Source: Lactobacillus kullabergensis (GTDB lineage Bacteria; Bacillota; Bacilli; Lactobacillales; Lactobacillaceae). Taken from it: DNA of 64,000 nucleotides. Positions 1 through 8,612 of the stretch are shown here, piece by piece; positions within the stretch are counted from its first letter, which is position 1; the number at the start of each line of letters is the position of its first letter. The stretch covers positions 1,048,584 through 1,112,583 of the forward strand of contig NZ_KQ033871.1 of the NCBI RefSeq assembly GCF_000967195.1. Reading direction: 5' to 3'. The position numbers and the translations under genes were made by a program. Under the pieces are notes generated by a model. The model was not told the origin of the DNA, did not search any database, and saw only the letters and a program-made list of their open reading frames with translations.

Positions 1-1398
1 TTATTTATATTGTCTAGTAAACTCTGCCATTTGTATCCCGGCCTGTCTGCCAAATATTACAGTTTCAGCGATTGAGTTTCCTCCAATTCTATTATTGCCA
101 TGCAAACCTCCTGAAACTTCACCTGCGGCATAGAGTCCTGAAATAATATTTCCGTCTGAATCCAAAACTTCAGTTTTTGGAGTTATATGAATTCCACCCA
201 TAGTGTAATGAATAGCCGGATTAATATGAATAGCAAAGAAAGGACCTTGCTCAATAGTGCGATCCATTCCAGTAGTTCGCTGATATTCACTATCATTTTT
301 GTTCTTCACAGCTCCATTCCATTTTGAAATTGTTTTCTTTAGATTATTATTGTTAACACCAATGTTTTCTGCTAATTCCTCAATGGAAGAACCTTGATTG
401 ACTAATCCTACATGATCATAAAATTCAACAGCGGTGAAATTATTACGGATCGTTTGATCAAACAGAAGATACGCTCCATCCTCATTTAACTTAGTAATTG
501 CATCAGAAACAATTTTCCGTGTGTTGAGTTCATTAACAAATCTTTGACCAGATTTGTTAACTAAAATTGCACCTTCGCCACGTAAACCTTCACCTATTAA
601 ATAGACGTGATCAGTATCTGTTTGGGCTGTAGGATGTACCTGAATAAATTCCATTTGCTCTAATTGAGCATCAATTTTGGCTGCTAATTTGAGTCCATCA
701 CCTGTAGCTCCAGGTTGATTAGTTGTTTTATAATTTGCGAGATCTGGACGATATTTTTGTATTAAATCTTTTGAAGAACCAAAGCCGCCTGAGGCTAGTA
801 AAATTGCTGTAGCTTGAACCTTTTTGACTCCTGAATCAGTTTCAACTTCAATTCCTACAACTTTTTTCCGCTTATCTTGTAATAAACTAATTACTCGAGA
901 ATTATTAAAAATAGGAATATTTTTTTCTTGAATTTGCTTCAAAGCCCCTGTAACCAAATAATTGCCAACGGGTGCCATTGAGGCAGGTCGATGAGCCCTT
1001 TTTTTACTCATACCACCTGTTATTGTTAGATTTGTAAGCTCAATCCCATGGTTCATCAGCCAATCAATTGCTACTGCAGAGTGGTCAACAAAATATCTTA
1101 AAAGTTCACGGTCATTTAATTTGCCTCCACCCTTTAAGGTTTCCTGATAAAAATCTTCTTTATTATCTATAATCCCTTCATTAAGTTGAACCAAACTTTC
1201 AGAAGCATTCATTCCAGATGATGCTCTATTGGTATTTCCACCAAGGTCGGCATTTTTTTCAAAAACAGCAATATTGAGTCCGAGTTCTTTTGCCTGAATT
1301 GCTGCTGTTAAACCAGCTCCACCGGCTCCAACGATCACAGCATCATAGCGGTCTTTAATTTCTGCACTGCCGTTAGGCGTAAAAACAAATTTACCCAT
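1..1398 (-). CDS. Fumarate reductase flavoprotein, short soluble form
   Basis: A 465-aa FAD-dependent reductase of the fumarate reductase/succinate dehydrogenase flavoprotein family. It has an N-terminal dinucleotide fold (GAGGAG, residues 24-29), a GGNTNRASSG stretch (53-62), HPTA (255-258), an RFVNELNTR segment near 286-294 and the fumarate-binding strand HYTMGG (397-402), followed by NRIGGNSIAE. These are the residues expected for true fumarate reduction. It has no signal peptide, heme domain or FMN-binding domain, so it is probably cytoplasmic. The gene is complete: its stop codon occupies the first three bases. It lies 31 bp downstream of fumC on the same strand, which fits malate to fumarate to succinate as an electron sink. 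Aspartate oxidase is a related alternative but is less likely beside fumC. Confidence 0.88.
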   Translation of the reverse strand: MGKFVFTPNGSAEIKDRYDAVIVGAGGAGLTAAIQAKELGLNIAVFEKNADLGGNTNRASSGMNASESLVQLNEGIIDNKEDFYQETLKGGGKLNDRELLRYFVDHSAVAIDWLMNHGIELTNLTITGGMSKKRAHRPASMAPVGNYLVTGALKQIQEKNIPIFNNSRVISLLQDKRKKVVGIEVETDSGVKKVQATAILLASGGFGSSKDLIQKYRPDLANYKTTNQPGATGDGLKLAAKIDAQLEQMEFIQVHPTAQTDTDHVYLIGEGLRGEGAILVNKSGQRFVNELNTRKIVSDAITKLNEDGAYLLFDQTIRNNFTAVEFYDHVGLVNQGSSIEELAENIGVNNNNLKKTISKWNGAVKNKNDSEYQRTTGMDRTIEQGPFFAIHINPAIHYTMGGIHITPKTEVLDSDGNIISGLYAAGEVSGGLHGNNRIGGNSIAETVIFGRQAGIQMAEFTRQYK

Positions 1399-1429
1399 TT
1401 ATTTTTCTCCTCTAAAAACATTAAAATAG

Positions 1430-2833
1430 TTATTTCTCAGGATTAGTTTGAGATACATTGGTCATCTCCATGTAATCCATCCACTTATCATATTCTTCTT
1501 CTGTTAATTTGCCACTATCTAAAGCTGCTTCCTTAAGTGTTGTACCTTCCTTATCTGCAGTTTGGGCAATTTTCGCAGCTGCATGATAACCAATGTGTGG
1601 TGACAGAGCTGTAACAGTCATCAAAGAACTTTCAAGCAAGTCATCCATCTTTTCTGCATTAACTGTTAAGCCTGCTATCATTTTATCAGCAAACTCTGTA
1701 ATAGTACCAGTTAAAATGTCACAAGAATCAAGAAAAGCTGTAATCATTACTGTTTTATAGACGTTCATTTCAAAATTTCCTTGTGAACAGGCAAAAGTAA
1801 TTGTGGTATCGTTACCAAAAACTTTTGCAGCTGCCATGGTCACGGCTTCAGCTTGCGTGGGATTAACTTTACCCGGCATAATTGAAGATCCGGGTTCATT
1901 AGCTGGTATATTAAGCTCATGGTAGCCGGCTCTTGGGCCAGAAGCTAAGAATCTAATATCCTGTGCTATCTTAAACATATCAGCAGCTAAAGTTTTCAAT
2001 GCACCATGAACAACATCAATTCCAGAATGATGAGCTAAGCCCCAAAACTTATTGTTATTAACGTTAAATTCATGCCCGTAAACTTGGGACAATTTACCGG
2101 CAATTTTTTCAGTCATTCCAGGCGCGGCGTTAAGTCCAGTGCCAACAGCGGTCCCTCCTATTGCTAATTCAAACAATGTTGGTTTAAGTTCTTGAATATA
2201 ATTCAAATCATGCTTTAAGGCAGAAATATAGCCTGAAACTTCTTGACCAAAAGTAATTGGTGTAGCATCTTGCAGGTGAGTACGACCCACTTTAACGGTT
2301 TTCCAATACTTATTCTGTTTTACTATCAGTTCATCAATTAAATGCTGCACAGCCGGCTCGAGTTTATCCAGGGCTTCAACGGCCACAATATTCATTGCTG
2401 TAGGGTAAGTATCATTAGACGATTGTCCTCTATTAACATCATCATTAGGTAAAATATGCAAATGTGGATGCAACTTGTTGGCTAGATTTGCGACAACTTC
2501 ATTGACATTCATATTGCTTTGAGTTCCAGACCCAGTTTGCAATACATGTAATGGAAAGTCCTTGCGTAGTTCATGGTCATCTAATTTAAGTAAGTAATCA
2601 ACTGCGTCCTCAATTGCTTGCCCTTTATCCTCAGGCTCATCTCCAACTTCTACATTTGATTCAGCAGCAGCTTTTTTTAAATGCAAAAATGCCCGAATAA
2701 TTGCAAGAGGCATTAATTCACCACTGGGGAAGTTATTGCGACTGCGTTCAGTTTGTGGTCCCCACAAAGCTTCTTTCGGTATTTTGACAGGACCAATAGT
2801 ATCACTCTCAACACGATATTCATTTTCGCTCAT
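1430..2833 (-). CDS. fumC: Class II fumarate hydratase
   Basis: A 467-aa fumarase of the aspartase/fumarase superfamily that interconverts malate and fumarate in the cytoplasm. The superfamily signature GSSIMPGKVNP is present, together with GSGTQSNMNVNE and the GRTHLQDATP segment that forms the active site. The length is normal. A strong ribosome site (AAGGAG) lies just before the ATG. The fumarate reductase gene follows 31 bp downstream, so the two very probably form an operon feeding fumarate to the reductase. Aspartate ammonia-lyase is the main look-alike, but the HLQDATP wording and length favour fumarase. Confidence 0.93.
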   Translation of the reverse strand: MSENEYRVESDTIGPVKIPKEALWGPQTERSRNNFPSGELMPLAIIRAFLHLKKAAAESNVEVGDEPEDKGQAIEDAVDYLLKLDDHELRKDFPLHVLQTGSGTQSNMNVNEVVANLANKLHPHLHILPNDDVNRGQSSNDTYPTAMNIVAVEALDKLEPAVQHLIDELIVKQNKYWKTVKVGRTHLQDATPITFGQEVSGYISALKHDLNYIQELKPTLFELAIGGTAVGTGLNAAPGMTEKIAGKLSQVYGHEFNVNNNKFWGLAHHSGIDVVHGALKTLAADMFKIAQDIRFLASGPRAGYHELNIPANEPGSSIMPGKVNPTQAEAVTMAAAKVFGNDTTITFACSQGNFEMNVYKTVMITAFLDSCDILTGTITEFADKMIAGLTVNAEKMDDLLESSLMTVTALSPHIGYHAAAKIAQTADKEGTTLKEAALDSGKLTEEEYDKWMDYMEMTNVSQTNPEK

Positions 2834-2975
2834 GTTCAGTCTCCTTATTTAATGCTGACATTCTTCTGATAATAAATTTTATATTACTCTTTCACTCATG
2901 ATACAGGTTTTTTGAGCTTTTTTCAATATTTATAAATAAAAGGGCTATCATTTTAAAAATTAAAAATTTATTTAA

Positions 2976-3005
2976 AAATACAAAAAGCACTCCCAAAGAG
3001 TGCTT
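2976..3005 (-). terminator. Rho-independent terminator after copB
   Basis: On the minus strand an AAGCACTC/GAGTGCTT hairpin is followed by a T-rich run. It lies 12 bp beyond the copB stop codon. Confidence 0.85.
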
Positions 3006-3016
3006 AATTCTGATTG

Positions 3017-5074
3017 TTATATTTTTAATGTTTCTGCATTAATAGCTACTATTACCGTTGATAAAGACATCAGAATTGCTCCAACAGCTGGAGATAACAA
3101 AATTCCCCAAGGAGCTAATACCCCAGCAGCTAAAGGCAATGCAATTATATTGTAGCCGGCTCCCCACCACAAATTTTGAACGGTTTTTCTTTGAGTATGC
3201 TGGGCGAGATTCAAAAAACTAATAATGTCAAGTGGCTCACTATTAACCAAAATAACATCGGCAGAATCTACAGCAACATCTGTTCCCGCACCGATTGCAA
3301 CTCCAATATCGGCTTTTGCTAAGCTAGGAGCATCATTTATGCCATCTCCGACCATCATTACTTTGTTACCTTTTTCTTGCAACTCTGCAACGATTTTCTG
3401 TTTGTCAGCCGGCATTAAACCTGAATGTACTTCGGAAATGTTGAGTTTTTGGGCAATATTTTGCGCAACTTTTTCATTGTCTCCTGTAAGCATTACCGGA
3501 GTGATATTAAGATCTTTAATTTGCTTAATTAAAGAAGCAGCGTTCTTTTTAATTTCATCACCAACAGCAACATATCCTAAAAGATCATTTCCTTCTACTA
3601 AATAACTTGAAGTGTAGTTTAAAGCATCTATTTTGGGAAAATGGTTAACTAGCTTTCTAGCAGCTTTTTCGTTCATCAGCTGAAATTCCTTGCCATTTAA
3701 AGTACCAGAGACCCCTTTACCATCTAAAGTCTTACTATTTGCTAATGAATAAAGTTTCATATTTTTTTCTTTAGCAAATTGTAAAATGCTTTGAGCAATC
3801 GGGTGATTAGAATCCTGCTCAAGGGAAGCAATAAGTCTAATTACTTCATCAGCACTATAGTTTTTAGCCAAACTATCATATTTTCGTACTTGAAATTTTC
3901 CTTCAGTTAAAGTTCCAGTTTTGTCTAAAAGCAAATAATTAATTTTTGAACTAACACTGATGACATTGCGATTTTTAATTAATAAACCATTTTTGGCACC
4001 AATTGAGGTACTCTTTGCATTTACCAGTGGAATAGCAAGTCCCAAAGCATGGGGACAGGCAATAACTAAAACGGTTACCATTCGCTCTAGACCACCAGCT
4101 ATACCACGTAAACTTGTCCAAACCAAAAAAGCAATAATACCAAAAGTTAGCGCTGCATAAAACAACCAACTGGAAACCCGATCTGCCAAATTTTGTAGTT
4201 TGGACTTATTCATCTGAGATGACTGAACTAGTTTATTGACACTGGCTAAAAAGCCGGAATTAGCAGATTTAGCAACCTTAATTGTTAATGTTCCAGAACC
4301 GTTAATTGATCCCCCAATAACCTTATCGTTTTTTTGCCGCGTTACTTCGCGTGATTCACCAGTAACCAAAGATTCGTTTACTTGACTAGAACCATTCAGA
4401 ATAACCCCATCAAGAGGAATACTTTCTCCTGCTTTGACTAAAATTACTGCATCTTTTTGGACATCATTTATTGCCATATCCATAGTTTGACCATCATGTT
4501 GTACGTGGACCTTATCAGGTAAAAGCTTAGCTAAATCATGCACAGAACTATTGGCATTCATCACTGAATTCATCTCAATCCAGTGGCCTAAAAGCATAAT
4601 CAAAATTAAAGTAGCCAGTTCCCAGAAGAAGTCCATTACATGAACTTTACTGTTTAACAAATCATTTTTCACAAAAGCATAAATACTATAAATATAAGCA
4701 GTAGTAATTCCTAAAGAAATAAGAGTCATCATTTCAGGCTTTTTGTCTTTTATCTCGTAAAAAGCGCCTGATAAGAAGGGTTCCCCACCATAAAAGTAAA
4801 GGATCGTTGCAAAAATAACTACTACCCAGTCAGAACCAGTGAAAGAAAATTGGAAAGGTAAATGGACGCCCATTGCAGGCGACAAAAAGATAATCGGCAA
4901 TGATAATAAAACTGAAACCCAGAATTTTTTCTTTAAGTTCCCCATGTGCATCATGTGGCCACCATGCATCATCATATCATGATCATCCATTTTCATTGAT
5001 GAGTGATTATTCATCGCATGATTCATATTTTCACTATGGTTCATATTCATACTATTCAAAATATTCCGCCCCAT
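3017..5074 (-). CDS. copB: Copper-transporting P-type ATPase (CopB type)
   Basis: A P1B-type heavy-metal ATPase. The reading frame is open back to 5134, but the best start is the ATG at 5074 (685 aa). It follows GGTGAT at good spacing, whereas the longer form would begin at TTG with no ribosome site. The N-terminus is rich in Met and His (MNMNHSENMNHAMNNHSS and on) and has no CxxC domain. The membrane ion site is CPH rather than CPC, which in this family points to CopB-like copper or silver export. The phosphorylation site DKTGTLTEG and hinge GDGINDAP are intact. No CopY or CopZ is adjacent. Export of copper across the membrane is inferred from family. Confidence 0.9.
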   Translation of the reverse strand: MGRNILNSMNMNHSENMNHAMNNHSSMKMDDHDMMMHGGHMMHMGNLKKKFWVSVLLSLPIIFLSPAMGVHLPFQFSFTGSDWVVVIFATILYFYGGEPFLSGAFYEIKDKKPEMMTLISLGITTAYIYSIYAFVKNDLLNSKVHVMDFFWELATLILIMLLGHWIEMNSVMNANSSVHDLAKLLPDKVHVQHDGQTMDMAINDVQKDAVILVKAGESIPLDGVILNGSSQVNESLVTGESREVTRQKNDKVIGGSINGSGTLTIKVAKSANSGFLASVNKLVQSSQMNKSKLQNLADRVSSWLFYAALTFGIIAFLVWTSLRGIAGGLERMVTVLVIACPHALGLAIPLVNAKSTSIGAKNGLLIKNRNVISVSSKINYLLLDKTGTLTEGKFQVRKYDSLAKNYSADEVIRLIASLEQDSNHPIAQSILQFAKEKNMKLYSLANSKTLDGKGVSGTLNGKEFQLMNEKAARKLVNHFPKIDALNYTSSYLVEGNDLLGYVAVGDEIKKNAASLIKQIKDLNITPVMLTGDNEKVAQNIAQKLNISEVHSGLMPADKQKIVAELQEKGNKVMMVGDGINDAPSLAKADIGVAIGAGTDVAVDSADVILVNSEPLDIISFLNLAQHTQRKTVQNLWWGAGYNIIALPLAAGVLAPWGILLSPAVGAILMSLSTVIVAINAETLKI

Positions 5075-5170
5075 TCTATAAATCACCAAAATTGTTCTTT
5101 TCTTTAATCTACTTTTATAAACAGGTGATGTCAAAATATCGGCTTAATTATTTGAACTATATTTACACAG

Positions 5171-6544
5171 CTAGTTAATTTTTGCTTTTTTATAAAAATG
5201 AATAATAAATCCAATTGCTAATCCGATTACAGCAGGAATTACCCAATCCATACCAATATCTGCGAATGGCAAAAAGCGTGATTGTATTGATCTTAACTGC
5301 AATGCCCAAGGTTTTTGACTAATTACGGCAGGAAAAGAAGCTACCATATCTAAAATTGCTGGAATGAATGTAAAAACTATTCCCCAAAAGTAAACAATTG
5401 GATCGCGATCAAACAGTGAACTAGAAATTGACAGAATAATTAGTACCATTGCAATAGGATATAAAAACATTAGCATTGGAGTTGACCAGGCAATAATTGT
5501 ATCTAAGCCGAAATTGGCTGTGATGAAAGAAACAATAGTCATAATTGTCAACCAGCCATGATAGCTGATTTTACTAAAACTACGGTGAAAGTCTTGCGCA
5601 AAAGCAGCTATTAAACCGACAGCAGTAGTTAAACAAGTTAGTGTAACCAGTGTAGCAAGTAAAGCATGGCCAAAATTTCCGAGATAATAAGTAACTATTT
5701 GGTTAAAAACAGTGCCACCTTCAGCAGAGATTTTAAAACGATTTAAAGTTGTCGCACCTACCCAAATTAACCCAATATAAATAACACCAATTGCACTTGT
5801 AGCGATCACACCTGCTCTAGCTGTAACTTTGGCATTGCTTTTAGCAGAAGTTTTTCCCAGCTGTCTTACCGCCGAAACAATTGTATAACCAAAAGCTAAT
5901 CCGGCCAGAGCATCCATTGTGTTATAGCCTTCTAAAAAACCATTGAAGAAAGGAGCACTTTGATACGCTGCTGTGACATTTTGACTTTTTGCAGCACCCA
6001 TTGGTGAAATGGCGGCCAACAAAAAAATCGAAAATAACAACAGCAAAAATAATGGATTTAGGATTTTTCCTATACTAGTCAATATCGTAGACTGTTTATA
6101 AGAAATAATAAAAGCCAAAATGAAAAATATTGCAGAGAATATCAGGAGTGCTGGCTTTGCGGCAGATTTCGGCAAAACTGGTTGCAAACCCACTGAAAAT
6201 GAAATGCTTGCCGTACGCGGGGTGGCAAATAATGGCCCCAGAGTCAAATGGATTAAAACCATAAATACTAGAGCAAAAATGTTACCCAGTGGCCTGCCAA
6301 TATCATAAACTCCTTTGGCATGACTTGCGCTAATAGCTAAAACGGCTAGTAAAGGTAAAAGCACTGCCGTTACCAAAAAGCCAAAAGTAGCTATTCCCCA
6401 ATTTGCTCCTGAAAGCTGACCTAAATGAATCGGAAAAATCAAGTTGCCTGCACCAAAAAACAGCCCAAACAACAATGACGCTACTACCAAATATTGCTTC
6501 CATGTTAAAGGTTTTGTATTAACATCTTGCTCAATTTCTTCCAT
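5171..6544 (-). CDS. brnQ: Branched-chain amino acid carrier BrnQ
   Basis: A 457-aa LIVCS-family cation symporter for leucine, isoleucine and valine with about 12 membrane segments. The N-terminal LLFGLFFGAGNLIFPIHLG is typical of BrnQ. The ATG follows GGAGGAATTGTA. It is preceded by a T-box leader (6633-6911), so expression should rise when the cognate tRNA is uncharged, which suits amino acid import. copB starts about 96 bp downstream on the same strand; co-transcription is possible but not shown. Confidence 0.93.
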   Translation of the reverse strand: MEEIEQDVNTKPLTWKQYLVVASLLFGLFFGAGNLIFPIHLGQLSGANWGIATFGFLVTAVLLPLLAVLAISASHAKGVYDIGRPLGNIFALVFMVLIHLTLGPLFATPRTASISFSVGLQPVLPKSAAKPALLIFSAIFFILAFIISYKQSTILTSIGKILNPLFLLLLFSIFLLAAISPMGAAKSQNVTAAYQSAPFFNGFLEGYNTMDALAGLAFGYTIVSAVRQLGKTSAKSNAKVTARAGVIATSAIGVIYIGLIWVGATTLNRFKISAEGGTVFNQIVTYYLGNFGHALLATLVTLTCLTTAVGLIAAFAQDFHRSFSKISYHGWLTIMTIVSFITANFGLDTIIAWSTPMLMFLYPIAMVLIILSISSSLFDRDPIVYFWGIVFTFIPAILDMVASFPAVISQKPWALQLRSIQSRFLPFADIGMDWVIPAVIGLAIGFIIHFYKKAKIN

Positions 6545-6632
6545 TACAATTCCTCCTAAACAGAATTACAGACTAAACAGAATTACAGATAAATTTAATA
6601 AGGATAAAGGGTTGGCTAGATTATTTTGGGTA

Positions 6633-6911
6633 ATAAAAAAGCACCCTTGATTTTAAATCAAGGGTGCTTTAGCACGGTACCACCTATATTACTGCACTAT
6701 AAATCAAAAAATGACAAATAGCATAGTCACTTCACGTACGGCAAAAATGCGATACGCTAACACGTTAATGGGTGTACCCAATAATAGCTACTAAAATTCA
6801 CCATATAGCTCAAAGTTACTTTCAGCTTGCCGTCACGGTCCGTTCTCAGCAACAGGACTCTCTTAAACGCTACTTGTAAGCTTACTTATCTTTTCTTCGC
6901 TTTATCAATAT
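6633..6911 (-). promoter_or_regulatory. T-box leader upstream of brnQ
   Basis: The minus strand carries the T-box core GGTGGTACCGTGC followed at once by a terminator hairpin of AAAGCACCCTTGATT and its complement, ending in a T run (6633-6671). Upstream lie AGAGAG, a hairpin exposing a GCTG loop (the GNTG stem I motif) and a GGTGAATTTTAG specifier region. The specifier is unresolved: ATT (Ile) and TTA (Leu) both fit, and either suits BrnQ. Confidence 0.92.
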
Positions 6912-6918
6912 TAATGAT

Positions 6919-6947
6919 ATTCTAATCAATGCCTTATTTTCTGTCAA
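6919..6947 (-). promoter_or_regulatory. Sigma-A promoter for the brnQ T-box leader
   Basis: The minus strand has a perfect TTGACA (6942-6947), a 17-bp spacer and TAGAAT (6919-6924). It lies immediately upstream of the T-box leader. Confidence 0.85.
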
Positions 6948-7351
6948 CTAAAATTTTGAAAAATTAGTGAAATTGGCAAAAAATTGATTATTTTTGGACT
7001 TATACCCTTTTAAGTATGTTTTCTTTTAAAAAAGGGTCAACTAGCACAATTACAAGCCTAAATATTTCTTGAATAATAAAGCTTAAAGTAATATCAAAAT
7101 ATAAGAGAAACTTTAGCCCTACATTTTCAAATGAAACTACTAAAAAATTTCCAGTGACAGAAACGCTACATACAAATTTATATTTGCTAGGATTTGCGTA
7201 AAAAATCAAAAAGTTTTTATTAAAAATAATAAGATTTTAAATAGGATTAGTACTTCTGTGTTCGATATAGGAACATTGACGTTAGGGTTAACCATGCAAT
7301 AATAGAATTTAGTGATGAAGAAATTTTATTATATTTTTAGTCAGCATGATT
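6948..7351. other. No convincing gene
   Basis: An AT-rich stretch between the brnQ promoter and the IS relic. A 69-codon minus-strand frame (7000-7209) has no ribosome site or recognisable content and is not annotated. Nothing else is seen. Confidence 0.6.
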
Positions 7352-7528
7352 CTACTTTTGCTTAACATGTTTAACTCTCAGAGCAACTAAACCATGTTCG
7401 CGGACTAGCTCCACCCAGCTCCTGATAGCCGTGTAATCAATGCCATATTCTTTGCCTAAGCCAGCCATTTGGCGTGCTAGATACTTACTAACAACTTCAA
7501 TTTTCAAAGCAGTCGAATATTTAGTCAT
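7352..7528 (-). pseudogene. IS3-family transposase orfA fragment
   Basis: Reading from the ATG at 7528 gives a 58-codon helix-turn-helix protein beginning MTKYSTALKIEVVSKYLA, with GKEYGIDYTAIRSWVELV. This is the N-terminal DNA-binding part of an IS3/IS150-type OrfA. It stops at TAG (7352-7354), well short of full length, and no orfB follows. It is a truncated insertion-sequence remnant. The hairpin at 7534-7580 probably represents its outer end. Confidence 0.75.
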
Positions 7529-7533
7529 AAAAA

Positions 7534-7580
7534 AGGTGCTCCTAATAGTCAGATTATTGTCTAACTATTATGGAGCACTT
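7534..7580 (-). terminator. Long hairpin with T run: lysR terminator and/or IS end
   Basis: Near-complementary arms AGTGCTCCATAATAGTTAGA and TGACTATTAGGAGCACC are followed by TTTTTT on the minus strand. It lies just after the lysR stop codon and just before the IS3 orfA relic. It may be both a terminator and the IS terminal region. Confidence 0.65.
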
Positions 7581-7585
7581 CATCA

Positions 7586-8482
7586 TTATTTGAATTTCAA
7601 ATAATTTTTGCTTAACCAGTTTGCAAAACGTTTGGTACTTGTTGTTACACCATAGTCTAACATTGCAATCCCATATTTAGGCCTAATAGAATAATTTAAA
7701 GGTACACTCGTAATTGTTTTATCCTGGTATGCATTAACAAAGTCCGCCCAAATTCCTACTCCAAGCCCAGCTTTTACCATTAAACTAGAACTTAATATGT
7801 TGTTGGCATAAGCCACATTAACATCCTTATTCACGGACACGATATATTTTTGCAAAATATTTTGTGATGGTGGACACCATTCACTATCAGAGAAAACCAA
7901 CCTAAATTTATTTAGCTCAGAAATTTTAAAAATATTATGTTTAATCCCTGAGGAATTATAGAAATTTACACAATAATGACCTTCCACTAAATTAATATAT
8001 TTTACGTTTTCCATTTTTGATATGATATCTGGCATCGTAAAAATAATATCACAGTCCCCGTTAAGCAATCTATCTTTTAATTCATTATGCGCAAAATTTT
8101 CTAAAAAAATATAAAGTGAATCATTACCTATGTTTCTGTTGTATTCCTCAATTAATTTCGGTAATATAGAAATTTCATAAGGCGTTCCACTATAACCTAT
8201 TGTTAGATTATTCCTTTTTCTAATAGCAGCCGATTTTGCTTTTTGAACCGACTTATCATAAACATTTAATAATGGCTTGATAGAATGATAAAATTCCCTT
8301 CCACTTTCAGTCAGATGCACTTCTTTTCTAGTCCTTTTAAATAAGAAAAAATTAAGCTCATTTTCCATTGAAGAAATAATTTGCGAAACAGCTGATTGTG
8401 ATAAATTCATTTCTATAGCCGTCCTGGAAAAATTTAAAGTTTCTGCCAAATTTACAAATACTTTTAAATGTTCAAAGTTCAT
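7586..8482 (-). CDS. LysR-family transcriptional regulator
   Basis: A 298-aa LysR-type regulator. The N-terminal winged HTH (residues 1-60: MNFEHLKVFVNLAETLNFSRTA, SQSAVSQIISSMENEL) is followed by a substrate-binding-like effector domain. It is transcribed divergently from the FMN/FAD reductase at 8613 with a 130-bp shared promoter region holding a perfect inverted repeat (8515-8536), so it most likely controls that reductase. The effector is unknown. The arrangement recalls regulators paired with phenolic acid or fumarate-type reductases in lactobacilli, which is only an analogy. Confidence 0.9.
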   Translation of the reverse strand: MNFEHLKVFVNLAETLNFSRTAIEMNLSQSAVSQIISSMENELNFFLFKRTRKEVHLTESGREFYHSIKPLLNVYDKSVQKAKSAAIRKRNNLTIGYSGTPYEISILPKLIEEYNRNIGNDSLYIFLENFAHNELKDRLLNGDCDIIFTMPDIISKMENVKYINLVEGHYCVNFYNSSGIKHNIFKISELNKFRLVFSDSEWCPPSQNILQKYIVSVNKDVNVAYANNILSSSLMVKAGLGVGIWADFVNAYQDKTITSVPLNYSIRPKYGIAMLDYGVTTSTKRFANWLSKNYLKFK

Positions 8483-8514
8483 TTCTATTCCTTTCTTAAT
8501 AAGTAAATCTTATT

Positions 8515-8536
8515 AATAATCATATTCTAGATTATT
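8515..8536. promoter_or_regulatory. Candidate LysR operator (inverted repeat)
   Basis: A perfect 7-bp inverted repeat, AATAATC and GATTATT with an 8-bp spacer, lies between the divergent lysR and reductase genes. It contains a T-N11-A type half-site spacing, as is usual for LysR binding sites. Confidence 0.5.
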
Positions 8537-8612
8537 TGTAAACAATTGAACAATGTTATATTTATTTTTGTAAGCATTGGCGTAATCACTGAAATGAAAG
8601 GGGAAATTTAAA

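Noticed and set aside
3225..3605. 126-codon plus-strand frame opposite copB, and many similar frames opposite other genes
   Set aside because: These are antisense shadows of clear protein families, without ribosome sites or sensible composition.
7000..7209. 69-codon minus-strand open frame in the brnQ-IS gap
   Set aside because: It has no ribosome site, no recognisable content and AT-driven composition, so it is most likely a chance frame.
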